The notes beneath the pieces are model-generated. The model did not search any database, was not told the origin of the DNA, and was given only the letters and a program-made list of their open reading frames with translations. A stretch of 64,000 bases of DNA. Source: Przewalskia tangutica (Eukaryota; Streptophyta; Magnoliopsida; Solanales; Solanaceae). Positions 35,575-45,879 of this stretch are shown here, piece after piece. Numbering within the stretch: the first letter of the stretch is position 1; every line of letters starts with the position of its first letter. The stretch is from contig CM056733.1 in the NCBI GenBank assembly GCA_029844215.1, forward strand, positions 50,419,142 to 50,483,141, written 5' to 3'. A program made the position numbers and the translations under genes.

Positions 35575-36498
35575 TTGATCACGAGGCTGCGGTACCAGAT
35601 TTTGATCGATTCGATGAGTCGAGAGTTCCCGGATGTGTTTCAGACGACCTCCGGGTATCCCTCCCGAGAGGAGATAGAGTTTTGTATCGATGTCTTTGCG
35701 GACACTCGGCTATTTCCATTCCGCCATCTGAATGGCACTGCCGAGTTGAGAGAGTTGAAGGACCAGCTGAGAGATTTGCTGGAGAAGGGCTTCATCAGGC
35801 CTAGTGTTTCTCCCTGGGGAGCGCCGGTATTGTTCGTGAAGAAGAAGGATGGGACGCTGCGCATGTGTGTTGATTACAGGCTGCTGAACAAGGTGACTAT
35901 TAAGAACAGATACCCCCTTCCCAAGATTGATGATTTGTTCGACCAGCTGCAGGGTGCGAGATGTTTCTCCAAGATTGATCTGTGATCGGGCTATCATCAG
36001 GTACGAGTCAGAGAGGCGGATGTCCCTAGGACTGCATTCCGGACCCTGTACGGGCACTATGATTTCAGGGTTATGTCATTCGGTTTGACCAATGCTCCAG
36101 CAGTTTTTATGGATTTGATGAACCGAGTGTTCAAGACATTTTTGGACACGTTTGTGATAGTGTTCATTGATGACATCTTGGTTTATTCTCGCTCAGAGCA
36201 GGAGCATGCGGAGCATTTGAGGACTGTGCTGAGAGTTCTCCAGGACCAGCAGTTATACGCCAAGTTTTCCAAATGTGAGTTTTGGTTGGCTTCGGTGGCT
36301 TTTCTTGGGCATATTGTGGCGATGGTATTCGGGTGGAATCGGCCAAGATCGAAGCGATCGAGACTTGGCCTTGACCTACTACTCCGGCAGTGCGCATTTT
36401 TACGGGCCTTGCGAGTTACTATCGGCGGTTCATGGAGAAGTTTGCTTCTATCTGCACCATTGACTAGTGACTCGGCGGCTAAGTTTGATGGGTGATGC
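35575..36498 (+). pseudogene. pol: Reverse transcriptase of element A copy 1
   Basis: 35575-35985 gives a clean RT N-terminal half: ELKDQLRDLLEKGFIRPSVSPWGAPVLFVKKKDG, MCVDYRLLNKVTIKNRYPLPKIDDL and GARCFSKIDL. It ends in TGA at 35983-35985, where copy 2 has CGA (a C-to-T change at a CpG). The second half (36073-36495) has MSFGLTNAPAVFMDLMN, the catalytic FIDDILVYS (about 36160-36190) and the thumb region KCEFWL. RT copies element RNA into DNA inside the Gag particle. Confidence 0.9.
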
Positions 36499-37149
36499 GT
36501 GTGGCGGGGTTTCCGATTCTTGAAGGAGGCCCGGCAGCCCGTTCTTACTCTTCCAGAGGGTTCAGACGGCTATGTCGTGTATTGTGATGCGTCAGGCATC
36601 AGGTTGGGATGTGTGTTGATGCAGCAGGGCAAGGTTATAGCATACGCGTCAAGCGGCTTAAAGCATGAAGGAACTACCCGCATGATTTGGAGTTGGCAGC
36701 GGTGATTCACGCCTTGAAGATCTGGAGGCACTATTTGTATGGGGTTCATTTGGATATTTATACAGACCACAAGAGCCTCCAATATATATTCAGCGGAGGA
36801 GCCGAACTTACGGCGAGGCGGTGGTTAGAGTTGCTTAAGGATTATGACGTCGATATCCTGTACCACCCGGGGAAGGCCAATGTTGTGGCAGATGCCCTTA
36901 GTCGTAGGTCGATGGGTAGCCTATCAGATGTGCAGCCAGAGAGGAGGCGCATGGTTCGTGATTTGTATCAGTTAGCGAGCCTTGGAGTCCGACTGATAGG
37001 TTATGATAGCAGTGGGGTTCGAGTTCGAGAGGTTGTCGAGTCTTCCATCGTCGAGGAGGTGAAGAGGCAACATTTTGAGGATCCGGTTTTGATTCGGTAT
37101 CGTGATACGGCTCTTCGTGAGGGGAAGGGCCCTTTCGAGGTAGCACCTG
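36499..37149 (+). pseudogene. pol: RNase H domain of element A copy 1
   Basis: DGYVVYCDASGIRLGCVLMQQGKVIAYAS at 36565-36650 supplies the first catalytic Asp. After a frame change, LAAVIHALKIWRHYLYG (E), IYTDHKSLQYI (D) and ILYHPGKANVVADALSRR (H, D) follow at 36690-36910. The domain degrades RNA in the RNA-DNA hybrid. The linker after it (SDVQPERRRMVRDLYQLA) belongs to the chromovirus pol. Confidence 0.9.
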
Positions 37150-38330
37150 ATGGGGTGCTAAGGTTCGAGGGCAGGTTGTGTGTTCCGGATATTGCAGGAC
37201 TTGGCGGAGTTCTAGGGAAGCACCTGCGGTAGCGTTACTCTATCCATCCGGGGTCGACCAAGATGTACCACGACCTTAGATCTATGTATTGGTGGGATGG
37301 CTTGAAGAGGGACGTTGCAGAGTTTGTGGCTCAGTGCCCGTGTTGTCAGCAGGTGAAGGTAGAGCACCAGAGGCCTGGTGGTTTGTTGCAGACGATAGAG
37401 ATCCCGACCTGGAAGTGGGAGGTGATCAACATGGACTTTATCACAGGATTACCTCGCACTCCGAGGAAGCATGATTCTATTTGGGTTATCGTCGACAGTG
37501 GCGAAATCAGCCCACTTTCTTCCGTCGGGGCGACTTTTTGGTGAGGATTATGCGGACTTTACATCCGGCGATCGTCGGTGCGTGGAGTCCCTATTTCGAT
37601 CATATCAAGCAGGAGCCCGGTTACGGCTAACTTACGGAGGTCTTTCGAGAAGGGTTTAGGGGCAGCAGTGAGCACAGTCGCATTCCATCCACGCAGCACG
37701 GATAGGTTGGCGCACTATCCGGACTCTTGAGGATATCTTTGCGAGCTGTGTTATTGACCGAGGGTAGCTGGGAGGATCATTTGCCTCTAGTTGAGTTTGC
37801 GTATAATAATAGCTACCACTCCGGTATTCGGATGTCGCCTTATGAGGCCTTATGCGGGAGGAAGTGCGGTCGCCGATAGGCTGGTTCGATAATGGCGAGT
37901 TGCGATTGGTGGGACCAGATTTGGTGCGTGAGCGATGGATAAGGTGAAGCTTATCCAGAGGCGGATTCTTGGCGGCTCGAGTCGGCGAAGTCATATGCAG
38001 ATCATCGTCGTCGGCAGGTTCGAGGTTGATGATTGGGTTTTCTGAAGGTGTCACCCATGAAGGTGTGATGAGGTTCGGGAAGAAGGAAACTTCGGCCAAG
38101 GTACATTGGGCCCTATCAGTTGTCGCGAGGTAAGCGCAAGGTTGCCTACGAGTTGAATCTGTCGTCCGTCGGAAGCGGTGCATCCGGTTTTCACGTTTCT
38201 ATCTTTGAGGAGATGTATCGGGGATCCATCTAGAGTACACCCGATTGACGATGTCCGGTGTGAGGGGTTATCGTATGAGAGATTCCATAGCGATAATTGA
38301 TCGTCGAGTTAGGCGTCTGCGGACGAGGGC
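37150..38330 (+). pseudogene. pol: Integrase of element A copy 1
   Basis: The zinc-binding N-domain is seen as HPGSTKMYHDL then CPCC (37245-37350), followed by the core start WKWEVINMDFITGLPRT with the first catalytic Asp (37410-37460). From 37480 to 38330 short deletions scramble the frame, but the nucleotide sequence tracks copy 2 (44760-45600), which is clean. A stop interrupts just before HPG (37230). Integrase inserts the DNA and yields the 5-bp TSDs seen throughout. Confidence 0.85.
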
Positions 38331-38455
38331 GTGGCCGTCAAAGTCTTGTGGCGGAGCGAGCTCGAGGAGGAGATGACATGGGAAGGCGAGGAGGACATGA
38401 GGCGGTATCTCACCTATTCCCCACACCTCCAGGTAACTCACTTTCCTACTTGTAA
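38331..38455 (+). pseudogene. pol: Chromodomain of element A copy 1
   Basis: VAVKVLWRSELEEEMTWEGEEDM at 38331-38400 matches the C-terminal chromodomain of chromoviruses, which targets integration to modified histones. It is in a different frame from integrase. The copy 2 equivalent gives a better match. The likely stop is TAA near 38453-38455. Confidence 0.8.
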
Positions 38456-38580
38456 ATTTTCATTGTCATATTTGCCTAAGTGTTGTTTTGTGGCCGTATG
38501 TGGCGTTTGCAAACTGTTTAAGTTATGAAGAACCTTATCGTTATCTGTTTTGGGAAGGAACATTCGGGACGAATGTTTCT

Positions 38581-38593
38581 AAGGAGGGGATAA
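38581..38593 (+). other. Polypurine tract, element A copy 1
   Basis: AAGGAGGGGATAA directly before LTR 2. Copy 2 has AAGGAGGGGAGAA at 45867-45879. Confidence 0.85.
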
Positions 38594-40959
38594 TGTTATA
38601 CCCCGTATTTCCAGAGTATGTACGTGAGGGCGTACGTATAAAAGTTTAAGCCTTAAAATTAGGCATAGGTCGAAATATTGTGCACAACACACGAAAAGAA
38701 TCGTTTTCCGACGAAACGTTTTACAAAACTTGCGTAGGGAAAATTCCAGCTATGTCATTTATTATTTTTGCGGATTTTTCCGAGAGATGAAATATTTTGG
38801 ACCAACGGGAGGGTGACACTTGTCACCCTCAAGTGGCGGGACATTGGACGATCGTGGGCACGTTTTTGTGGCCTTTGCAATAGTCAAGGTTAGGTAGGAT
38901 ATTTTTGTGTAGTAGATGGATAAGGACACTTGCCTAAATCTCCACCTTACACTTGCCTACCACTTGGCTTCATCTTGGCCATTGGTTGGCCTATAAATAC
39001 CCCCCTAACTTGAAGGTTTTCTTCATCCACAAATCAATTCTCCAAGTCTTGAAAAATCCTCCTCTCTTATAGCTTTTCCTCCAAGCTCTTCTCCCCCCCT
39101 TCCTGAGTCCTGGCGAAACCTACCCCCCTCCCTTGGTAGAAAAGTTGTCTTCCAAGTATAGTTACTATTCCTAAATACCCTAGCCCCAAATCCCTTATAG
39201 TATTAAGTAGAAGTTGTTAGAAACTTCTAAGGGTTTCTTGGAGCTATCAGAACGTACAAATTAGGAGCTAAACTTTGCTCAGGATCGACATTTAACTTGG
39301 ATAATTTTGGGCTTATCGAGGTAAATACTCTTGTCCTTCTATTGTAATTGGATATTACATAAGAATAGTTAAGATTTGAGTATAAGATATAGAAGGATAT
39401 TAAAGAATAGAATTGAAGTGAAATCACATCGGAAGAATAATAAAGAAGTATTGAAGCTGTACTTACATCATTTGTATTCTGATGAGACTTGTGTAGCTTG
39501 ACGGGTAGGGAAGTGCTGCCCAATTTTTCGTAGAATAAAGAACCCTCTGCTTAGAATATTCTACAGAGTAGTCTAGACATTGATAGACGTATCTGACTAT
39601 TATAGGTTGATTCTCTGTAGCGACATATTCGACTTGGCGGTGGTTTTCGAGAAGGTATGTGATTCTTCCTATACTCTTGAGCATGATATTTTAAAATATA
39701 TATATAGTACGGTGAGCGTCGTGTGTTAACTGGACGTACTTTTACGGCAATTTCTTTTGACTTAAGCCTGAATAATAAGAAGCTTGAAGTATTTCAAAAG
39801 AATATTGAATCATTTTTAACAAAGAGTAATATTTGGTTTTAAACAAAAAGCTTAAGAGTTATACTAGCTTTATGGGAAGTTAGGTATAACAACTTAAGAA
39901 AGATAAAAGGGACTGTTTACTGATTTGTTTATAAAAGCCTTGTATTGATTTCTGTAAAGTGTAGTAAGATTGTTTGATAAGTAGACATATTATGCTACGT
40001 ATGTTAGTGTCTTGTGATGTTGTGAAAGGGGGTCATTCGTGTTGTGCTTACGTTGTTAAACGTTAAGACCGTTGTACTGTTATTATATCACATACCCCCT
40101 TGACTTGTTATACCGAGGGCTTGCCACCCTTGATGCGGGTCTATACGGCCTATGCGGTCTGTGTGACTATCGCGGGCTGCGGGAGTTCGATTGATCATTC
40201 GGGTGTTTTATCCGTCACGGGGATGCCATATGCGATGCAATGTGACTATGCGGTCTATTGAGACTATGCGGTGCGGGAGTCGAGGAGAATGCAGGGTTAG
40301 CTACCCCGTCACGAGGAATACCTCATGCGGAGTGCGTGTGTGACTATGCGGTGCGGGAGTCGAGATTAGGCACGCATAATGATACTATAGGCGATTGGCC
40401 TTGCCCGATCATTCGCGGCCTAGAAAAGACACATTCTGATTTACCTATTATTGCTCTTGTTTGTGATGTGCACTATGTGCAATTAGGCGATTGTATTTGC
40501 AAATGGTTTTAAATACTTTGATTTTACTTAATGTACTTCTGATTTCACATACTTGGTACTGTTGTCTTGACCTCCTTGAGGCTGCGTTCATGCGCGGTAA
40601 GGGCAAGCAGTGCTAGATCCGCATCCTTAGGATCTTTTGCTTTGGTGTCGGGAGCTCCATCTTCTAGGAGGCTCGACTTTTGGTATGGTTCTCCACGATG
40701 TTGTAGATATATGTACATTCGGGGTATGGCGGGGCCACTGTCGCCATAGTTGTTACATTCATAAGTGCGTAGTCATGTTATAAAGTTGGGATGTAGCTTT
40801 CACTCTTTATATATATATATATAGAAAAGCGACTTTTCTCGATAAATTGTGTCTCTTTTACATTTGTTTCATGTCTTGTTTTATATTCAGCTGATTACTC
40901 TGATTTATGTCTACTTGGGTGCCGGTGAGGCACGATCCACGAACCGGGCAGTCGTGACA
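38594..40959 (+). mobile_element. Element A LTR 2 (shared middle LTR)
   Basis: 2,366 bp. It acts both as 3' LTR of copy 1 (PPT on its left) and 5' LTR of copy 2 (PBS on its right). No TSD flanks it. TATA is at 38991-38999 and the U5 hairpin at 40919-40933. Confidence 0.93.
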
Positions 40960-41019
40960 AAAGTGGTATCGAGCGATTAATCCTCGGAAAGTGTCTCTGA
41001 CCGTATATAGTAGAGTCTT

Positions 41020-41053
41020 GATTATCGGTATGTTGTGCACCATACCAATAATC
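41020..41053 (+). other. DIS-like leader hairpin, element A copy 2 (GTGCAC loop)
   Basis: Identical to 33719-33752. It is intact although neighbouring leader and PBS bases are missing. The palindrome is at 41035-41040. Confidence 0.7.
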
Positions 41054-41166
41054 AGGAGGCTATAGGATATTTAGGATTGGTTTCCATTCTTCTCACTCTG
41101 AGATCGTGCTTTAGAGTTGTGTTATAAGTTGTACCCCTCTAACGTATTCCTTTTACGCATGTGATT

Positions 41167-42420
41167 ATGCCTCACGTAAGGCAACCGGGCCCGGAAGGCA
41201 AAGCGGCGAGAGCTACTAGTCGGACAAGAGTCACGAGGGCTCGTGCCCGATCTATACGAGACGGCGAGTTCCATGACGCCGCCCGGCCCCAACGAGACCA
41301 CGATACCCGCGCCTCGTCCCGCGGCACAGGCGGAGAGTTAAGTACAAGGAGATGGCCCGGCTATTGGCGAGATGTGGCGAACGTGAGATAAATTTGGATC
41401 GCAGCCAGTTCGATTCAGCGATGCACGTGGTTCACGAGATCGAACGATTTGAGGCTACGGGATTTTACGAGTTGTAGCGCGAGTTCTGGTTCGAGGCCTA
41501 AGGATGATCCGCAAGAGTTCATCCGATTCTGAAGGATCATGCGGGTGATAAAGGCTTGAGAGGCAGTCCGTGATCTTCGGTTCGCATCGTCTGCATGATA
41601 CCGCAGTCGACTGGTTTGACTCGTGGGAGCTTTCCCGGGGAGAGCATGCGCCTCCAGCAGTATGGGACGAGTTTTCGGAGGCTTTTCTCACGCACTTCTT
41701 ACCTCCGCAGTTGAGGAGGGCGGTAAACAGATTTTTGTTCTTTGAGGCAGAGAGCGCCGCATTAGGAAGTACAACGTCGAGTTCGATTCAATGGCTCGAT
41801 ATGTCCACTGCGCTAAGTGCGAATATGGAGGACCGAGTGCACCGTCGTCACGGGCTAGATGATTATATGGCCGAAGTCTTTTGCGGGTGTGGCTCTTCAC
41901 CGAGAATGGACATTACCGTATGCGAGCTCATGCACTTAGATGCGAGGCGTAGAGACCGGCGGGTCGACAGATATCGCGAGAGAAGAAGGCCAAGACGGCC
42001 GGTTCTTTTGGTAGTTCTCGGTGGGCGGCCTCGTGACGTCTGATTTGAACCACGGCCAGCTCGAGCACTCTACATCGTTTCGGTGCAGCCCGAGCATTGA
42101 GGCGGTCGGGGCCCGTGACTTGGACTTCGGGGTAGCAGTGCTAACCGATCGAGTGCTTTCGGTGTGTCCGTTGTGGTAGATTCCATTCAGGGCTGTAGTA
42201 CTACCGGGAGCTTGCTATACTTGTGGCGGCAGGTCATTATGCGAGCTGTCAGGCGAGCGCAGGGTAGAGTCGACGCCGAGTGCATTGCCGGTCTTCATCC
42301 CTACGATTACACGCCGGGAGGCGGTACTCATGTACCAGCGGTGTGGCAGAGGTCGTGGCGCGGGTCCCAGTTCTAGCGGTCCTCAGAACCGCATTTATGC
42401 CTTGTCTAGCCGGCAGGACC
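41167..42420 (+). pseudogene. gag: gag of element A copy 2 (frameshifted)
   Basis: The ATG at 41167 aligns with 33865. Readable pieces include the segment at 41570-41700 (DWFDSWELSRGEHAPPAVWDEFSEAFLTHFLPPQLRR), better preserved than in copy 1, and knuckle fragments FRCVRCGRFHSG and GACYTCGG at 42145-42240. Single-base losses are dense in 41160-41560 and 42000-42350. Confidence 0.8.
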
Positions 42421-42942
42421 AGGAGGCGTCGCCTGACGTCGTCACAGGTACTCTATCAGTTTCTGGTTATGACGTTTATGCCTTGATAGATCCGAGTTCT
42501 ACTCTGTCCTATATATCTCCCCTTATTTCTAGTAGGATAGGGATAGAGCCTGAGTCTATAGACCCTTTCGAGGTAGCTACGCCAGTGGGCGATTCGGTGG
42601 TAGCACAGGGCTTGTCCAGTGACTTTATGCAGTCGTCAGACCCTAGCCGACTTGATAGAGTTGGGCATGACTGATTTCGATGTGATCATGGGCATGGATT
42701 GGTTAGCTTCTTGCTATGCCAATGTAGACTGCAGGGAGAGAGTGGTACGGTTCCAGTTTCCTGGGTTGCCGGTTGTTGAGTGGGAGGGGAACACTGTATC
42801 GCCGAGGGGTAGGTTTATTTCCTACCTCAAGGCTAGGAAGATGGTGCAGAAGGGGTACATCTACCATCTCATTCGGGTGTTTGATACTGAGGCTGCGGTA
42901 CCAGATTTTCGATCGATTCGGTAGTCGAGAGAGTTCCCGGAT
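42421..42942 (+). pseudogene. pol: Aspartic protease of element A copy 2
   Basis: LSVSGYDVYALIDPSSTLSYISPLISSRIGIEPESIDPFEVATPVGDSVV runs cleanly from 42445. After one frame change RQTLADLIELGMTDFDVIMGMDWLASCYANVDCRERVVRF follows to about 42760. Same D-P-S active-site triad as copy 1. Confidence 0.82.
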
Positions 42943-43784
42943 GTGTTTCAGACGACCTCGGTATCCTCACGAGAGGAGATAGAGTTTTGTATCGATGTCT
43001 TTGCGGACACTCGGCCTATTTCCATTCCGCCATCTGAATGGCACTGCCGAGTTGAGAGAGTTGAAGGACCGGTGAGAGATTTCTTTGGAGAAAGGGCTTC
43101 ATCGGGCCTAGTGTTTCTCCACAGGGAGCGCGGTATTGTTCGTGAAGAAGAAGGATGGGGCCAGCTGCGCATGTGTGTTGATTACAGTGTGAACAAGGTG
43201 ACTATTAAACGAATACCCCCTTCCCAAGATTGATGATTTGTTCGACCAGCTGCGGTGCGAGATGTTTCTCAGATTGATCTGCGATCGGGCTATCATCAGT
43301 GCAGTCGAGAGGCGGATGTCCCTGGATGCATTCGGACCCGATGCGGCACTATGATTTCGTGGTTATGTCATTCGGTTTGACCAATGCTCGGCGATTTTAT
43401 GGATTTGATGAACCGAGTGTTCAAGCCATTTTGGACACGTTTGTGATAGTGTTCATTGATGACATCTTGGTTTATTCGCTCGAGCGAGGAGCATGCGGAG
43501 CATTTGAGGCTGTCTTTGAGAGTTCTCCAGACCAGCGATTATCGCCAAGTTTTCCAAATGTGAGTTTTGGTTGGCTTGGTGGCTTTCTTGGGCATATTGT
43601 GGTGATGGTATTCGGTGGATACTGGCCAAGATCGAGGCGATCGAGGACTTGGCCTGAACCTCTTACTCGGCAGAGGTGCGCATTTTTACGGGCCTTGCGA
43701 GTTACTATCCGGTTCGTGGAAGTTTGCTTCTATCTGCACCATTGACTAGGTGACTCGGAAGCGGCTAAGTTTCGATGGTGATGA
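42943..43784 (+). pseudogene. pol: Reverse transcriptase of element A copy 2
   Basis: All RT blocks of copy 1 can be followed but in several frames. FIDDILVYS lies at about 43448-43480 and MSFGLTNA at about 43365. Small deletions are far denser than in copy 1 here. The codon at the copy 1 stop is CGA (Arg) in this copy. Confidence 0.82.
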
Positions 43785-44429
43785 GTGTGGCGGGGTTTCC
43801 GATTCTTGAAGGAGGCCCGGCGACGCCCCGTTCTTACTCTTCCAGAGGGTTCAGACGGCTATGTCGTGTATTGTGATGAGTCAGGCATCGGGTTGGGATG
43901 TGTGTTGATGCAGCAGGGCAAGGTTATAGCATACGCATCCCGACAGCTTAAGAAGCATAAGAGGAACTACCCCACCCATGATTTGGAGTTGGCAGCGGTG
44001 ATTCACGCCAAGATGCGGAGGCACTATTTGTATGGGGTTCATGTGGATATTTATACGGACCACAGAGCCTCGGTATATCTTCACCGAGAGGAGTTGAACT
44101 TACGGCGAGGCGGTGGTTAGAGTTGCTTAAGGATTATGACGTCGATATCCTGTACCACCCGGGGAAGGCCAATGTTGTGGCAGATGCCCTTAGTCGTAGG
44201 TCGATGGGTAGCCTATCAGATGTGCAGCCAGAGAGGAGGCGCATGGTTCGTGATTTGTATCAGTTAGCGAGCCTTGGAGTCCGCGATAGATTCCGATAGC
44301 GATGGGGTTCGAGTTCGAGAGGTTGCGAGTCTTCCATCGTCGAGAGGTGAAGAGGCGATTTGAGGATCGGTTTTGATTCGGTATCGTGATACGACTCTTC
44401 GTGAGGAAGGGTTCTTTCGGTAGCACGAT
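43785..44429 (+). pseudogene. pol: RNase H domain of element A copy 2
   Basis: DGYVVYCDESGIGLGCVLMQQGKVIAYASRQLKKHKRNYPTHDLELAAVIHA is a continuous frame (43850-44010) in which copy 1 is broken. IYTDHRAS follows, and HPGKANVVADALSRR is at 44155-44200 in another frame. Confidence 0.85.
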
Positions 44430-45612
44430 GGGGTGCTAAGGTTCGAGGCGAGTTGTGTGTTCGGATATTGCGGGACTTGGCGGAGTTCTAGGAAGCACGC
44501 GGTAGCGCGTTACTCTATCCATCGGGTCGACCAAGATGTACCACGACCTTAGATCTATGTATTGGTGGGATGGCTTGAAGAGGGGCGTTGCGAGTTTGTG
44601 GCTCGGTGCGTGTTGTCGGCAGTGAAGGTAGAGCACGGAGGCACGGTGGTTTGTTGCGACGATAGAGATCGACACGGAAGTGGGAGGTGATCAACATGGA
44701 CTTTATCACGGGATTACCTCGCACTCAGGAAGCATGATTCTATTTGCGTTATCGTCGACAGTGACGAAATCAGCCCACTTTCTTCCGTCGGGGCGACTTT
44801 TTGGTGAGGATTATGCGGACTTTACATCAGAGATCGTCATCGCATGGAGTCCCTATTTCGATCATATCAAGCAGAGGATCGATTTCTGGCTAACTTCCGG
44901 AGGTCTTTCCGAAGGGTTTAGGGGCAGTGAGCACGAGTCGCATTCCATCCACAGACAGACGGATAGGTTGAGCGCACTATCCAGACTCTTGAGGATATGC
45001 TGCGAGCCTGTGTTATTGACTTCAGGGGTAGCTGGGAGGATCATTTGCCTCTAGTTGAGTTTGCGTATAATAATAGCTACCACTCCAGTATTCAGATGGC
45101 GCCTTATGAGGCCTTGTACGGGAGGAAGTGCAGATCGCCGATAGGCTGGTTCGATGTGGGCGAGTTGAAGTTGGTGGGACCAGATTTGGTGCAGCAGGCA
45201 GTGGATAAGGTGAAGCTTATCCAGAGGCGATTCTTGGCGGCTCAGAGTCGACAGAAGTCATATGCAGATCATCGTCGTCGGCATCTGGAGTTCGAGGTTG
45301 ATGATTGGGTTTTCCTGAAGGTGTCACCCATGAAGGGTGTGATGAGGTTCGGGAAGAAGGGGAAACTCAGCCCAAGGTACATTGGGCCCTATCAGATTGT
45401 CCGCAGGGTAGGCAAGGTTGCCTACGAGTTGGATCTGTCGTCCGATCTGGAGGCAGTGCATCCGGTTTTTCACGTTTCTATGCTGAGGAGATGTATCGGG
45501 GATCCATCTAGAGTACACCCGATTGACGATGTCCAGGTGACCGAGGGGTTATCGTATGAGGAGATTCCCATAGCGATAATTGATCGTCAGGTTAGGCGTC
45601 TGCGGACGAGGC
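44430..45612 (+). pseudogene. pol: Integrase of element A copy 2, C-terminal half intact
   Basis: 44997-45671 is a clean 224-codon frame. EDHLPLVEFAYNNSYHSSIQMAPYEALYGRKCRSPI carries the third catalytic acidic residue region. Next come GPDLVQQAVDKVKLIQ, then the GPY/F-type module (SPMKGVMRFGKKGKLSPRYIGPYQIV), VHPVFHVSMLRRCIGDPS and IAIIDRQVRRLR, which leads into the chromodomain. The N-terminal zinc region (44520-44650) is eroded by short deletions. Confidence 0.88.
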
Positions 45613-45741
45613 GTGGCCGTCAAAGTCTTGTGGCGGAACGAGCTCAGGGAGGAGATGACATGGGAAGCTGAGGAGGACATGAGGCAGAGGTATCCTCACC
45701 TATTCCCCACACCTCCAGGTAACTCACTTTCCTACTTGTAA
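45613..45741 (+). pseudogene. pol: Chromodomain of element A copy 2
   Basis: From GTG 45613: VAVKVLWRNELREEMTWEAEEDMRQRYPHLFPTPPG, stop TAA at 45739-45741. This is a well-preserved chromodomain core with the conserved aromatic W residues. It is one frame off the integrase frame in both copies, at the same place. Confidence 0.85.
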
Positions 45742-45879
45742 ATTTTCATTGTCATATTTGCCTAAGTGTTGTTTTGTGGCCGTATGTGGCGTTTGCAAAC
45801 TGTTTAAGTTATGAAGAACCTTATCGTTATCTATTTTGGGAAGGAACATTCGGGACGAATGTTTCTAAGGAGGGGAGAA

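Noticed and set aside
45613..45741. Envelope or extra ORF downstream of pol
   Set aside because: After the chromodomain stop only about 125 bp remain before the PPT. There is no room for an env-like gene.
33865..45741. Two independent insertions of element A side by side
   Set aside because: No TSD borders the middle LTR and only one TSD pair brackets the array, which fits LTR recombination better.
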